NCBI RefSeq assembly: GCF_009910845.1
Contig: NZ_SIJB01000012.1
Location: forward strand, 99,361-163,360
Origin: Chengkuizengella marina
GTDB taxonomy: Bacteria; Bacillota; Bacilli; Paenibacillales; KCTC-33759
Length of the DNA: 64,000 bases
Direction of reading: 5' to 3'
In this document: one piece after another, positions 10,927 to 19,758 of the stretch
How positions within the stretch are numbered: the first letter of the stretch is position 1
How the letters are laid out: each line of letters opens with the position of its first letter
Program-made: the position numbers and the translations under genes
The notes under the pieces: model-generated
Seen by the model: only the letters and a program-made list of their open reading frames with translations
The model's database searches: none
What the model was told of the DNA's origin: nothing

Positions 10927-11361
10927 GTGGAGACAACAGAATGGCTAAAGCACTCAGTAAGGGTAAGATATCAAGAAACAGATCAAATGGGTGTAGTACA
11001 CCATGGGAATTATTTGAATTGGTTTGAAATAGGAAGGACAGAATATGTAAGAGAGATGGGTTATAGTTATAGCGAAATAGAAAAATTAGGTCTATACCTT
11101 CCCGTTGTTGATGTACAAATGAGCTTTAGAAAACCTGCTAAATATGATGATGTTATTGATATTTATACGAAAGTGGTTGAATTTACGAATAAAAAAATCA
11201 TTTTTGAAGTTGAAGTTAAAAAAGGTGATGACCTTTTAGTTACTGGAAAAACAGTACACGTATGGTTAAACGCAGAATGGAGAACGGTTCGTTTGGATGA
11301 AGTAGCACCAGAGTTATATGAACGTTTGACAAAAGGAGCTGTAATTGACAAAGTAAAATGA
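10927..11361 (+). CDS. Acyl-CoA thioesterase, YbgC/4HBT family
   Basis: This 144-residue hotdog-fold protein has the family signature ETDQMGVVHHGNYLNWFE, with Asp19 in the place of the catalytic acid. The start is GTG at 10927 with AGGAGGGG directly upstream. Family members hydrolyse short-chain or aromatic acyl-CoA; the substrate cannot be told from sequence. It is followed 13 bases later by fxsA, so the two are probably cotranscribed. Confidence 0.85.
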   Translation: METTEWLKHSVRVRYQETDQMGVVHHGNYLNWFEIGRTEYVREMGYSYSEIEKLGLYLPVVDVQMSFRKPAKYDDVIDIYTKVVEFTNKKIIFEVEVKKGDDLLVTGKTVHVWLNAEWRTVRLDEVAPELYERLTKGAVIDKVK

Positions 11362-11374
11362 AAGGAGTGTTATT

Positions 11375-11761
11375 ATGTTTCGTTTACTCGTTGTCATTAT
11401 GATCGTTGTACCTGCAATAGAAATTTGGGGATTAATCACAGTGGGAGGATTAATCGGTGGATTTGAAACGTTTATTTTAATTTTACTTACTGGATTTATA
11501 GGTGCTTTTTTAGCAAGAAGCGAAGGGTCCAAGGTCATGAATCAGGCTAGAATTGAAATGTCATCTGGCCGTGTACCAGCAGGTTCTATTTTAGACGGTA
11601 TATGTATATTTTCAGGTGGATTACTTTTACTTACTCCAGGATTTTTAACGGATACTATAGGCTTTTTGCTTGTTTTACCAATGACAAGAGGTTTTTTTAA
11701 GGCATGGATTTTGTATTTTATAAAAAAGCTAATGTCCAAAGGAACCATCATCCGTTTTTAG
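11375..11761 (+). CDS. fxsA: FxsA-like membrane protein
   Basis: This 128-residue protein has hydrophobic segments at about 3-22, 26-47 and 72-95. It carries the family core LTGFIGAFLARSEGSKV and the glycine-rich LTPGFLTDTIGFLL. FxsA in E. coli modulates exclusion of phage T7; its normal cellular role is unknown. In Bacillus fxsA also lies near citZ. AAGGAG stands eight bases before the ATG. Confidence 0.88.
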   Translation: MFRLLVVIMIVVPAIEIWGLITVGGLIGGFETFILILLTGFIGAFLARSEGSKVMNQARIEMSSGRVPAGSILDGICIFSGGLLLLTPGFLTDTIGFLLVLPMTRGFFKAWILYFIKKLMSKGTIIRF

Positions 11762-11979
11762 AATATGTTTTTAAGTACATATAAAAACAGGATGAATGTG
11801 AATTCAGTATGGAATAAAATAATCTTTATAATAATGATAATGAAGTTTTATGTCCAGATGAGTTCACAATTTGTATGAAATCCTTTATCATTAATGTGAA
11901 TGACTATTAAACTAAAAGAGTTAAATATTTGGATAATCAATTCAAGTAATTTATATCTTTAAATAAAGGAGAGTATATA

Positions 11980-13095
11980 ATGACAGCACCTACAAAAGGT
12001 TTAGAAGGTATCGTGGCTACTACTTCTTCAGTAAGCTCCATTATTGATGGTGTATTAACATATCGTGGTATTAACATTGATGATTTAGCTGAAAAAGGTA
12101 CTTTTGAAGAAGTTGTTTATTTATTATGGTATGGTAAATTGCCAAATCAAACAGAATTAACAGAATTCAAAAAACAAATAGTTGAAAATATGGTAATTCC
12201 GAATGAAGTTTTAGATCAAATCAGACTATTTCCTAAAGATGCTAACGCGATGGCTGCACTTCGTACAGCTGTTTCAAGTTTAGCATTGTATGATGAAGAA
12301 GCAGAGGATATGAGTAAGGAAGCAAACATAAGAAAAGCAATTCGTCTTCAAGCCAAAATTCCGACAATCATTTCTGCTTTTGCAAGAATTAGAGAAGGAA
12401 AAGAACCAATTCAACCTAAAAAAGATGCATCCCTTTGTTATAACTTCTTATACACACTTACAGGTGATGAACCAGATCCTATTGCGATAGAAGCTTTAGA
12501 CAAAGCCTTAATTTTACATGCTGATCATGAATTAAATGCTTCAACTTTTGCTTCTCGTGTGACGGTTGCAACATTATCAGATGTTTATTCTGGAGTTACA
12601 TCAGCCATCGGTACATTGAAAGGACCTCTTCATGGTGGAGCAAATGAAGCAGTAATGGTGATGTTAGAAGAAATAGGTACCATTGAAAATGCTGAACCGT
12701 ACATTGAAAAGAAATTAGAAAATAAAGAAAAAATCATGGGATTTGGACATCGTGTTTATAAAACAGGTGACCCTAGAGCTAAACATTTACAAAAAATGTC
12801 CTATGAATTAGGTAAAATCACTGGCGAGATGAAGTGGTATGATATGTCAACTATCATTGAAAAAATGATTACCGAGAAAAAAGGATTAAAACCAAATACT
12901 GATTTTTATTCAGCTTCTGTGTATACATCCTTACAGATTCCCCGTGATTTATTTACACCTATTTTTGCATTTAGTCGTGTATCTGGTTGGACTGCTCACA
13001 TTTTAGAGCAATTAGACAACAATCGTTTAATTCGCCCTCGCGCTGAATATATTGGACCATCTAGCCAACCATATGTCGATATAGAAAACAGATAA
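11980..13095 (+). CDS. citZ: Citrate synthase
   Basis: This 371-residue enzyme condenses oxaloacetate and acetyl-CoA. Family signatures are the LKGPLHGGANEAV histidine loop, the second active-site histidine in GFGHRVYKTGDPR, and the catalytic aspartate in NTDFYSASVY. Length equals that of the Gram-positive dimeric type. It is the first gene of the citZ-icd-mdh TCA operon. The 218-base region in front of it should carry the operon promoter; I could not identify a convincing CcpC or cre site there. Confidence 0.96.
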   Translation: MTAPTKGLEGIVATTSSVSSIIDGVLTYRGINIDDLAEKGTFEEVVYLLWYGKLPNQTELTEFKKQIVENMVIPNEVLDQIRLFPKDANAMAALRTAVSSLALYDEEAEDMSKEANIRKAIRLQAKIPTIISAFARIREGKEPIQPKKDASLCYNFLYTLTGDEPDPIAIEALDKALILHADHELNASTFASRVTVATLSDVYSGVTSAIGTLKGPLHGGANEAVMVMLEEIGTIENAEPYIEKKLENKEKIMGFGHRVYKTGDPRAKHLQKMSYELGKITGEMKWYDMSTIIEKMITEKKGLKPNTDFYSASVYTSLQIPRDLFTPIFAFSRVSGWTAHILEQLDNNRLIRPRAEYIGPSSQPYVDIENR

Positions 13096-13144
13096 TATAA
13101 GTTCTTAAAAAAACTTTAGCAGAATGAAGGAGGTACCTATATAC

Positions 13145-14443
13145 ATGGTACAATTCAACAATTACGATTTACCAACAAACGGTGAGAAAATTACAATTCA
13201 GAATGGACAATTGCAAGTTCCTAATAAACCAATTATTCCTTTTATTGAAGGAGATGGGACAGGTCCTGATATATGGGCAGCTTCAAAACGAGTATTAGAT
13301 GCTGCAGTAGAAAAAGCCTATAACGGTGAAAAAGAAATTGCTTGGTATGAAGTTTTTGCAGGTGAGAAAGCTTTTAATAAATTTAATGAGTGGTTGCCAG
13401 AAGATACTTTAACTGCAATAAGGGAATATATTGTTGCAATTAAAGGACCTTTAACGACACCTATCGGAGGAGGAATTCGTTCTTTAAACGTTGCACTTCG
13501 ACAAGAATTAGATTTATATACTTGTCTTCGTCCAGTACGTTATTTTGATGGTGTTCCTTCACCAGTTAAGCAACCTGAATTGGTTGATATGGTTATTTTC
13601 CGAGAGAATACAGAAGATATTTATGCAGGAATTGAATATCAACAAGGATCTGAAGAAGTAAAAAAAGTCATTCAATTTTTACAGAATGAAATGGGAGTAA
13701 ACAAAATTCGTTTTCCTGAAACTTCAGGTATTGGAATTAAACCCGTTTCTTCTGAAGGGACAAAACGTCTTGTCAAGGGTGCAATCGAATATGCGATTAA
13801 ACATGGACGTAAAAGTGTAACCTTAGTACATAAAGGAAACATTATGAAATTTACTGAAGGTGCATTTAAAAACTGGGGTTATGAATTAGCTGAAGAAGAA
13901 TTCGGTGATAAAGTATTTACTTGGGGGCAATATGATCGAATCCAAGAAGCTGAAGGCAAAGAGGCTGCTGATAAAGCTCAAGATGAAGCCCTTGCTGCTG
14001 GTAAGATACTAGTAAAGGATGCAATTGCAGATATTGCACTACAACAAGTACTTACTCGTCCGAAAGATTTTGAAGTTATAGCTACTTTGAACTTAAATGG
14101 TGACTATTTATCTGATGCTTTAGCTGCTCAGGTAGGTGGAATTGGTATTGCTCCTGGTGCAAATATCAATTATGTTACTGGACATGCAATCTTTGAAGCA
14201 ACTCACGGAACAGCTCCAAAATACGCTGGTTTAGATGTAGTTAACCCAGGTTCTGTCATTCTATCAGGTGTACTAATGCTTGAACATTTAGGTTGGAATG
14301 AAGCTGCTAATTTAATTTACAAAGGGATGGAAACAGCAATTTCTAACAAAACAGTAACATATGATTTTGAAAGATTAATGGAAAATGCTACAAAAGTGAA
14401 ATGTTCTGAATTTGCAGATGAAATTATCAAACACATGGCTTAA
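13145..14443 (+). CDS. icd: Isocitrate dehydrogenase (NADP+)
   Basis: The protein has 432 residues from the ATG at 13145. An upstream in-frame ATG at 13124 is rejected because AAGGAGG (13127-13133) lies inside that extension and fits the later start. It makes 2-oxoglutarate. The substrate loop [13 protein letters not shown] holds the serine that is phosphorylated in enteric enzymes, followed by [14 protein letters not shown] and the [11 protein letters not shown] cofactor region. It lies 49 bases after citZ and is separated from mdh by a hairpin. Confidence 0.96.
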   Translation: MVQFNNYDLPTNGEKITIQNGQLQVPNKPIIPFIEGDGTGPDIWAASKRVLDAAVEKAYNGEKEIAWYEVFAGEKAFNKFNEWLPEDTLTAIREYIVAIKGPLTTPIGGGIRSLNVALRQELDLYTCLRPVRYFDGVPSPVKQPELVDMVIFRENTEDIYAGIEYQQGSEEVKKVIQFLQNEMGVNKIRFPETSGIGIKPVSSEGTKRLVKGAIEYAIKHGRKSVTLVHKGNIMKFTEGAFKNWGYELAEEEFGDKVFTWGQYDRIQEAEGKEAADKAQDEALAAGKILVKDAIADIALQQVLTRPKDFEVIATLNLNGDYLSDALAAQVGGIGIAPGANINYVTGHAIFEATHGTAPKYAGLDVVNPGSVILSGVLMLEHLGWNEAANLIYKGMETAISNKTVTYDFERLMENATKVKCSEFADEIIKHMA

Positions 14444-14466
14444 AAATAAAATAGTTTTAATGAAAA

Positions 14467-14492
14467 TCCCCTCACTGATTGAAGTGAGGGGA
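14467..14492 (+). other. Perfect inverted repeat between icd and mdh
   Basis: TCCCCTCACT and AGTGAGGGGA form a ten-pair stem with a six-base loop. No T run follows, so it is a weak terminator at best. It may protect the upstream mRNA or set the icd:mdh ratio by processing. Confidence 0.55.
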
Positions 14493-14540
14493 CTTTAAAG
14501 AGTAAAAAAATAAAAATTACTTAAAAGAGGAGAATCTTAA

Positions 14541-15485
14541 ATGGCAATTCAAAGAAAAAAAATTGCAGTTGTAGGAGCTGGATTTACTGGAGCAACTACT
14601 GCACTTATGTTAGCTCAAAAAGAATTGGGTGACGTAGTATTAATTGATATTCCTGGCCTAGAGAATCCGACAAAAGGTAAAGCGCTAGATATGTTAGAGG
14701 CAAGTCCAGTACAAGGCTTTGATAGCAACATTATTGGTACTTCAAGTTATGAAGATGCTGAAGGTGCTGATGTGGTCATTATTACAGCAGGAATTGCACG
14801 TAAACCTGGTATGAGTAGAGATGATTTAGTAAATACGAATGCAGGTATCATGAAATCTGTATGTGAGAATGTAAAAAAATATTGCCCAGATTCATATGTA
14901 ATCATTTTAAGTAATCCAGTAGATGCTATGACATATGTAGCATTTAATACGCTTGAGTTCCCTAAAAATCGTGTAATTGGCCAATCAGGTGTTTTAGATA
15001 CTGCACGTTACTTTACTTTTATTTCTCAAGAATTAAATGTTTCCATTGAAGATGTTCACGGTTTTGTATTAGGCGGTCATGGGGATGATATGGTACCACT
15101 AGTACGTTACACGAATGTAGCAGGGATACCCATTGATAAATTAATGCCAGCTGATCGCATTGAAGCCATTGTAAAACGTACGCGTACAGGTGGAGGAGAG
15201 ATCGTAGGTTTACTAGGAAATGGAAGTGCATATTATGCACCTGCTGCTTCTCTAGTTCAAATGACAGAAGCCATATTAAAAGATAAAAAACGTGTATTGC
15301 CTTCTATTGCATTTCTTGAAGGTGAATATGGATATGATAATTTATTTATTGGGGTTCCAACGATCCTTGGTGGAGATGGAATTGAAAAAATTATCGAATT
15401 AGAATTGACAGAAGAAGAAAAAACAGCTTTAGATAAGTCAGCAGAGTCTGTTCGTAAAGTGATCAGTGTTGTAGACAACGGTTAA
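14541..15485 (+). CDS. mdh: Malate dehydrogenase, LDH-like
   Basis: This 314-residue enzyme oxidises malate to oxaloacetate. It has the Rossmann loop [15 protein letters not shown], the substrate arginines in [20 protein letters not shown], and the catalytic histidine in [22 protein letters not shown] precedes the ATG. It is the last gene of the citZ-icd-mdh cluster and is followed by a strong terminator. Confidence 0.96.
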   Translation: MAIQRKKIAVVGAGFTGATTALMLAQKELGDVVLIDIPGLENPTKGKALDMLEASPVQGFDSNIIGTSSYEDAEGADVVIITAGIARKPGMSRDDLVNTNAGIMKSVCENVKKYCPDSYVIILSNPVDAMTYVAFNTLEFPKNRVIGQSGVLDTARYFTFISQELNVSIEDVHGFVLGGHGDDMVPLVRYTNVAGIPIDKLMPADRIEAIVKRTRTGGGEIVGLLGNGSAYYAPAASLVQMTEAILKDKKRVLPSIAFLEGEYGYDNLFIGVPTILGGDGIEKIIELELTEEEKTALDKSAESVRKVISVVDNG

Positions 15486-15497
15486 ACATGATAGGAT

Positions 15498-15530
15498 AAA
15501 AAGAGTATGGATTTATTCCATACTCTTTTT
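15498..15530 (+). terminator. Rho-independent terminator after mdh
   Basis: AAAAAGAGTATGG and CCATACTCTTTTT pair perfectly around ATTTATT and end in a T run. Confidence 0.92.
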
Positions 15531-15589
15531 ATGCTAAAATCACCTATGGGTGAAGGTTTATTTAATTAAATAGATGGAGGGTTATTCAT

Positions 15590-15985
15590 ATGTGGGCACA
15601 ACTTCATACAATAGTAGGTTTATTATTAATTGCTTATATCATACTTCCGTTTCTTATCCTATCTTTAAAAAATGGAAATGAAGGGTTAGCAAAAGTATCT
15701 GTCTTTATTAATCGTATAGGAATGTACATATTAATTATTTCATTTTTGACAGGTGGTTATTTAATAAGTCAATATGAAGGATATTCCATCGTTTGGATGA
15801 TTGTTGTAGTGTTGTTGATACTAATTATGTTTGCTATGACGGGAATGATCTCAAAACCATTAAAACGTGTAAGGGATCGGAGTGCGATTGATAAGGATGT
15901 TAAAAAAGCAAAAATATTTAGTTTCATTAATGCAATTGCTGTACTCATCATTATTGTTTTAATGTACAATCCTGGTCTGTTGTAA
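15590..15985 (+). CDS. Small four-helix membrane protein (unrecognised)
   Basis: The protein has 131 residues with four hydrophobic segments (about 7-26, 43-61, 67-89 and 108-127). A basic loop (KPLKRVRDRSAIDKDVKKAK) lies between the third and fourth. TGGAGGG stands before the ATG. It is flanked by terminators on both sides, so it is a single-gene transcript. I do not recognise the family. Confidence 0.75.
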   Translation: MWAQLHTIVGLLLIAYIILPFLILSLKNGNEGLAKVSVFINRIGMYILIISFLTGGYLISQYEGYSIVWMIVVVLLILIMFAMTGMISKPLKRVRDRSAIDKDVKKAKIFSFINAIAVLIIIVLMYNPGLL

Positions 15986-16001
15986 TTTGAATAACAATTA
16001 T

Positions 16002-16046
16002 AAAAAAACACCGAAAGTACTATAAAGTACTTTTGGTGTTTTTTTG
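16002..16046 (+). terminator. Rho-independent terminator
   Basis: AAAAAAACACCGAAAGTAC pairs with GTACTTTTGGTGTTTTTTT around TATAAA. A runs on one side and T runs on the other make it usable from both strands. Confidence 0.92.
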
Positions 16047-16139
16047 ACTTTAAAAGACTCGCTAATCAGTAAAAATTTTTATTTTCTAAGTTCAATACTA
16101 AGCGATAAAATGTGTATCTATCTATGGATACTTGTCTAT

Positions 16140-16167
16140 ACCAGATGAAAGGTTTGAGCATAGTATA
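16140..16167 (+). promoter_or_regulatory. Sigma-K-like promoter, copy 1
   Basis: ACC (16140-16142), 16 bases, then CATAGTATA (16159-16167). This matches the mother-cell sigma-K pattern AC-N16-CATANNNTA. It is 33 bases ahead of the start codon. The match is by eye. Confidence 0.6.
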
Positions 16168-16199
16168 TATTAATCTCTTATTGATAGGAGGTGAAATCA

Positions 16200-16283
16200 A
16201 TGGGAGGATCTGTAGGTATTGTACTAGTGTTATTTATTCTATTAGTGATTATTTTAATTGCAGCAGTAAGAAAATGTTATTGA
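16200..16283 (+). CDS. YjcZ-type tiny sporulation membrane protein, copy 1
   Basis: The gene encodes 27 residues, MGGSVGIVLVLFILLVIILI followed by AAVRKCY. AGGAGGTG stands seven bases before the ATG. The LVLFILLVIILI helix is the hallmark of the YjcZ/tiny-TM family of Bacillales. These are short membrane peptides, usually in several copies, annotated as sporulation proteins. A terminator follows and a sigma-K-like promoter precedes it. Function is unknown beyond the family name. Confidence 0.82.
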   Translation: MGGSVGIVLVLFILLVIILIAAVRKCY

Positions 16284-16343
16284 TAAATAAAGAGAAGGTT
16301 TAATGATATTCTATCATCGATGCGCTCGTTTTACCTCTAGTGA

Positions 16344-16377
16344 AAAACCTCACTATTATTTAAAGTAGTGAGGCTTT
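16344..16377 (+). terminator. Rho-independent terminator after tiny gene 1
   Basis: AAAACCTCACTA and TAGTGAGGCTTTT pair around a ten-base loop. Confidence 0.8.
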
Positions 16378-16436
16378 TGCATGTGTGATTATCTCAACTG
16401 CTAATAATGTGTACATGTCTAAGGATACTTGTTTAT

Positions 16437-16464
16437 ACCAAAGGAAAGGTTTGAACATAGTATA
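16437..16464 (+). promoter_or_regulatory. Sigma-K-like promoter, copy 2
   Basis: ACC (16437-16439), 16 bases, CATAGTATA (16456-16464). The spacing is the same as in copy 1 although several spacer bases differ, which supports selection on the two boxes. Confidence 0.6.
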
Positions 16465-16495
16465 TAGTATCTCTTCATGATAGGAGGTGAAATGA

Positions 16496-16579
16496 ATGGG
16501 AGGAATTTTAGTTGTTGTATTAGTGTTATTTATTTTATTAGTGATTATTTTAATTGCAGCAGTAAGAAAATGTTATTGA
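16496..16579 (+). CDS. YjcZ-type tiny sporulation membrane protein, copy 2
   Basis: The gene encodes 27 residues, MGGILVVVLVLFILLVIILI followed by AAVRKCY. It differs from copy 1 only at residues 4-7. AGGAGGTG precedes it. An overlapping ATG at 16492 is out of frame and is not used. One membrane helix, then a short basic tail with a cysteine. It probably acts with copy 1, or substitutes for it, in the sporulating mother cell. Confidence 0.82.
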   Translation: MGGILVVVLVLFILLVIILIAAVRKCY

Positions 16580-16637
16580 TGAAGTAAATAGAAGATTTAA
16601 GGAATATTCTACTTCCTGCCCTCTTTTATATACCTCA

Positions 16638-16675
16638 TGTAAACCTCACTATTTTTTATAAAAGTGAGGTTTACA
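16638..16675 (+). terminator. Hairpin after tiny gene 2
   Basis: TGTAAACCTCACT and AGTGAGGTTTACA pair perfectly around a 12-base loop. The T run is short, so termination may be partial. Confidence 0.7.
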
Positions 16676-16729
16676 AATGAAATTGGGTACTTTCATCAAT
16701 GTACTATTCCATACGAATCTATTTTCTAA

Positions 16730-16790
16730 CATTGTATATATTATCTCACTGAAATAGTGGTGAGGTAGTTGCAGTGTTAAATCTCCTTTT
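16730..16790 (+). repeat. Decayed third copy of the tiny-gene leader
   Basis: CATTGTATATATTATCTC, followed by GGTGAGG and a GTG, lines up with the CATAGTATATATTAATCTC...AGGAGGTG...ATG leader of the two intact units. Only six codons follow the GTG before a stop, so the coding part is lost. The rest of 16580-16895 holds only hairpins. Confidence 0.5.
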
Positions 16791-16825
16791 TGAATAGGAT
16801 CATGTTACTCGGAAAAAATCGAAAA

Positions 16826-16862
16826 AACTAAACCCTTTCAATATAGATGAAAGGGCTTAGTT
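16826..16862. terminator. Hairpin between tiny-gene cluster and HD gene
   Basis: AACTAA.CCCTTTCA pairs with TGAAAGGG.TTAGTT around ATATAGA. It lies at the 3' side of the leftward HD gene and can serve both strands. Confidence 0.7.
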
Positions 16863-16895
16863 ATTTAAATGTATAATTCTGGACTAAATTATTTT

Positions 16896-17528
16896 CTAAG
16901 AATTATATTCACTATTTTGGATACCTTTATTTCTGCTGAACAGACTTAATTCATCTAATGTTTTTTCAAAACTTGGTGCAAGTGAGTTTAGAAAGAAATC
17001 AACTTCAGGCATATTTTTGTTTTTCAAACTTAATTCAATATCTTTTTTGGCTGTTGCAAATTCCCTGTTACCAGCAGAGAATTCAGAAATACATTTTAAA
17101 TAAGCATCAATCTCATCAGCCGCTTTTACATATTTCATTAATTCTTGATCAGATTCACTGTTTTGTATTAAAGTTTCATACTTTGGTTTTAACACATCTG
17201 GAACAGTATTCATAAGTCGATCTGATGCTAATTCTTCAATTTCTCTAAAACTATTTAAGATTTGATCATTATGATGTTTGACAGGGGTTGGTATGTCCCC
17301 AGTAAAAACTTCAGTTGCATCATGAAACAAAGCTATACAAACAGCTTTTTCTGTATTTATGTTTTTATCAAATACTTCATTTGCTATAGAGCATAATACG
17401 TGTGTGATAAGTGAAACATGATAGGAGTGCTCAGCAACATTTTCATTTACTACATTTCGCATTAGACTCCATCTTTTAATGTATCGTAGCCGATATAAAT
17501 AAGCTAAAAAATGGCTGTTTTCCATCAT
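16896..17528 (-). CDS. HD-domain nucleotidase, YfbR-like
   Basis: The protein has 210 residues. The HD metal motif is clear: NENVAEHSYHVSLITHVL supplies the first His, FHDATEVFTGDIPTPVKH the His-Asp pair, and VKAADEIDAYLKC the last Asp. The N-terminal RLRYIKRWSLMRNV stretch and the size match E. coli YfbR, a 5'-deoxynucleotidase acting on dNMPs. A second ATG directly follows the first, and the ribosome site is weak (GAAAGTTGGG). The gene stands alone and is oriented against its neighbours. Confidence 0.82.
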   Translation of the reverse strand: MMENSHFLAYLYRLRYIKRWSLMRNVVNENVAEHSYHVSLITHVLCSIANEVFDKNINTEKAVCIALFHDATEVFTGDIPTPVKHHNDQILNSFREIEELASDRLMNTVPDVLKPKYETLIQNSESDQELMKYVKAADEIDAYLKCISEFSAGNREFATAKKDIELSLKNKNMPEVDFFLNSLAPSFEKTLDELSLFSRNKGIQNSEYNS

Positions 17529-17741
17529 ATAAAATACCCAACTTTCTATTCTGATCCTATAGGATATGAAATCAGAACCATATTTGTTAGCAGTATTATA
17601 TCACAATAATTATAAGTGAATAAAACAAATGTTCGTAAACAGGTAATTAAAATAGTCATTTACATCGGGGGAATAGTCCAATCTAATTGCTGTATAAGAC
17701 ATATACTATAATAGAAATGGTTGGGGAGGTGAGTGTATATT

Positions 17742-17858
17742 ATGTTTTTCATCGTAGGTATTGTTGTTGTAGTACTGGTTTTATTTATACTGCTGGTGAT
17801 CATTCTAGCCGTCTTAATCCCTTTCAAGCGATTCTTCCCACACAGAGTATTTTGTTAA
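17742..17858 (+). CDS. YjcZ-type tiny membrane protein, longer paralogue
   Basis: The gene encodes 38 residues beginning MFFIVGIVVVVLVLFILLVI. The VLVLFILLVIIL core is identical to that of the two tiny genes 1.2 kb upstream, but the tail is different (PFKRFFPHRVFC). GGGGAGGTGAG lies before the ATG, and a strong terminator begins six bases after the stop. CATATACTA at 17700-17708 resembles a sigma-K -10 box, without a good -35. Confidence 0.75.
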   Translation: MFFIVGIVVVVLVLFILLVIILAVLIPFKRFFPHRVFC

Positions 17859-17863
17859 ATTGG

Positions 17864-17902
17864 AAAAATAACCATACAACAAACTGTATGGTTATTTTTT
17901 TT
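17864..17902 (+). terminator. Rho-independent terminator
   Basis: AAAAATAACCATACA and TGTATGGTTATTTTTTTT pair perfectly around ACAAAC. It closes the third tiny gene. Confidence 0.93.
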
Positions 17903-18090
17903 GAAAATAATAAATATTTCATGAACAAGAATATGCTTCTTAGTTGAATAATAATGAAATGTTTACTTTTATGATATAATATTGAAAGTGAATTTTGTGT
18001 TAATACATATGCAATCATCTTTCTAGTATGAAAAATGAAGATGCACTTTTAAATAACATAGCTTTATACGGGGGGGAGTATTTCTATACC

Positions 18091-19635
18091 ATGAAACATT
18101 TTGAAAAAAGCGTTTATCAATTAATCGTAGAAACATCAACAAATTTACCTGTAGATGTACGAAAAGCAATCAAGAGAGCAAAATCTAAAGAGAATGAGGG
18201 AACGAGAGCATCTTTATCTCTATCTACTATTTCGAATAACATTAGTATGGCTGAAACTAATATTTCACCGATTTGTCAGGATACAGGGATGCCTACTTTT
18301 ATAGTGCATACACCTGTGGGAGCCAATCAAATTGAAATGAAAAAAGACATTCTTTCAGCTATAAATAGAGCGACACAAAACAGTAAACTTCGTCCAAATT
18401 CTGTAGATTCACTTACAGGTGAAAACAGTGGTGATAATATTGGAGAAGGAACGCCAGTTATCCACTTCGAACAATGGGAAAAAAATGACATTGATATTCG
18501 TTTAATATTAAAAGGTGGAGGTTGTGAAAATAAAAATATTCAATACAGTTTACCGATGGAACTTGAAGGCTTAGGTAAAGCTGGTCGAGATCTTGACGGT
18601 ATTCGAAAGTGTATTCTGCATTCTGTTTATCAAGCACAAGGACAAGGATGTAGTGCTGGATTCATTGGTGTAGGAATTGGTGGTGACCGTACAACCGGAT
18701 ATGAACTTGCAAAGAAACAACTTTTCCGTGAAGTGTATGATATAAATCCAAATCCTGATTTGCAAAAGCTAGAAGAATACGTTATGAAAAATGCAAATAA
18801 GTTAGGTATCGGAACGATGGGATTTGGAGGGGAAGTGACTCTGCTAGGTTGTAAAGTAGGGGTAATGAATCGTTTACCTGCTAGTTTTTTTGTATCAGTA
18901 GCTTATAATTGCTGGGCATTTCGCCGTTTAGGTGTTTTGATAGATTCTACTTCTGGGGAAATTAATGAATGGATTTATGATAAAGGTAGTGATGATAAGA
19001 CAAATGATGCAAACCAAAATAAAGTAGTATCTGATAAAGGAAATCATTCATCTGATCAAAAAAAAGTCGTTTTACAAGCTCCAATTACTGAGGAACAAAT
19101 TCGCGACTTAAAAGTTGGTGATGTGGTTATTATTAATGGGGCCATTCATACTGGGCGAGATGCATTACACAAGTACTTAATGGAGAGCGAATCTCCTGTA
19201 GATCTTAATGGCGGTATTATTTATCATTGTGGTCCTGTAATGGCTAAAGTAGATAATGAATACGTTGTAAAAGCAGCTGGTCCAACCACGAGTATTCGTG
19301 AAGAACCTTATCAAGGTGATATCATTAAAAAATTTGGTATTCGTGCAGTTATCGGAAAAGGCGGTATGGGAGCAAAAACTTTATCAGCTTTAAAAGAACA
19401 TGGTGGAGTTTACTTAAATGCCATCGGTGGTGCTGCTCAATATTATGCTGAATCCATAAAAAAAGTAGATAGTGTAGACTTTTTAGAATTCGGGATTCCT
19501 GAAGCGATGTGGCATTTACAAGTAGAAGGGTTTGCAGCCATTGTGACAATGGATGCTCATGGAAATAGCTTACATGCAGACGTTGAAAAATCATCACTTG
19601 AAAAATTAGCTCAATTTAAAGAATCAGTATTTTAG
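18091..19635 (+). CDS. Fumarate hydratase class I (iron-sulfur type)
   Basis: The protein has 514 residues from the ATG at 18091, which matches the usual N-terminus (MKHFEKSVYQLIVETSTNLP). An in-frame ATG at 18028 would add 21 residues but has no ribosome site. It hydrates fumarate to malate using a 4Fe-4S cluster; candidate ligands are the cysteines in SPICQDTGMPTF, GGGCENKN and GQGCSAGFIG. The N-terminal (alpha) and C-terminal (beta) domains are joined by a polar linker (about 290-325, rich in Asp, Asn and Lys). It complements the TCA operon upstream. Confidence 0.92.
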   Translation: MKHFEKSVYQLIVETSTNLPVDVRKAIKRAKSKENEGTRASLSLSTISNNISMAETNISPICQDTGMPTFIVHTPVGANQIEMKKDILSAINRATQNSKLRPNSVDSLTGENSGDNIGEGTPVIHFEQWEKNDIDIRLILKGGGCENKNIQYSLPMELEGLGKAGRDLDGIRKCILHSVYQAQGQGCSAGFIGVGIGGDRTTGYELAKKQLFREVYDINPNPDLQKLEEYVMKNANKLGIGTMGFGGEVTLLGCKVGVMNRLPASFFVSVAYNCWAFRRLGVLIDSTSGEINEWIYDKGSDDKTNDANQNKVVSDKGNHSSDQKKVVLQAPITEEQIRDLKVGDVVIINGAIHTGRDALHKYLMESESPVDLNGGIIYHCGPVMAKVDNEYVVKAAGPTTSIREEPYQGDIIKKFGIRAVIGKGGMGAKTLSALKEHGGVYLNAIGGAAQYYAESIKKVDSVDFLEFGIPEAMWHLQVEGFAAIVTMDAHGNSLHADVEKSSLEKLAQFKESVF

Positions 19636-19661
19636 AACAAAATAGTTTATAATAAAATAAT

Positions 19662-19696
19662 ATCCCAGTATCTTTTGATACTAGGATTTCTTTTTT
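19662..19696 (+). terminator. Rho-independent terminator after fumarase
   Basis: ATCC.AGTATC and GATACT.AGGAT pair around TTTT, followed by TTCTTTTTT. Confidence 0.85.
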
Positions 19697-19758
19697 ATAT
19701 TAAAAGTAAAATAATGTAATTTTCTTTGTTTTGGGATATAGAAAGATAGGGGTTTCTG

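Larger units (their letters stand above)
16110..16377 (+). repeat. Tandem duplication, copy 1 (leader + tiny gene + terminator)
   Basis: This 268-base unit holds a promoter-like leader, a ribosome site, a 27-codon gene and a terminator. It is matched along its length by copy 2 at 16407-16675. The leader and the codons for the last 15 residues are almost identical in the two copies; the DNA after the stop codon has diverged. It is a whole-gene duplication, not a mobile element. Confidence 0.85.
16407..16675 (+). repeat. Tandem duplication, copy 2
   Basis: This is the second copy of the unit at 16110-16377, 269 bases, in the same order: leader, ribosome site, 27-codon gene, hairpin. Confidence 0.85.

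Noticed and set aside
11762..11979. Possible CcpC, CcpA (cre) or Fur site before citZ
   Set aside because: ATAA...TTAT and GATAATGA-like stretches occur, but the spacing does not match a known consensus and the region is AT-rich, so chance matches are expected.
17687..17947. An 86-codon rightward frame over the third tiny gene
   Set aside because: It reads through the terminator hairpin in another frame; the 38-codon frame has the ribosome site and the family helix.
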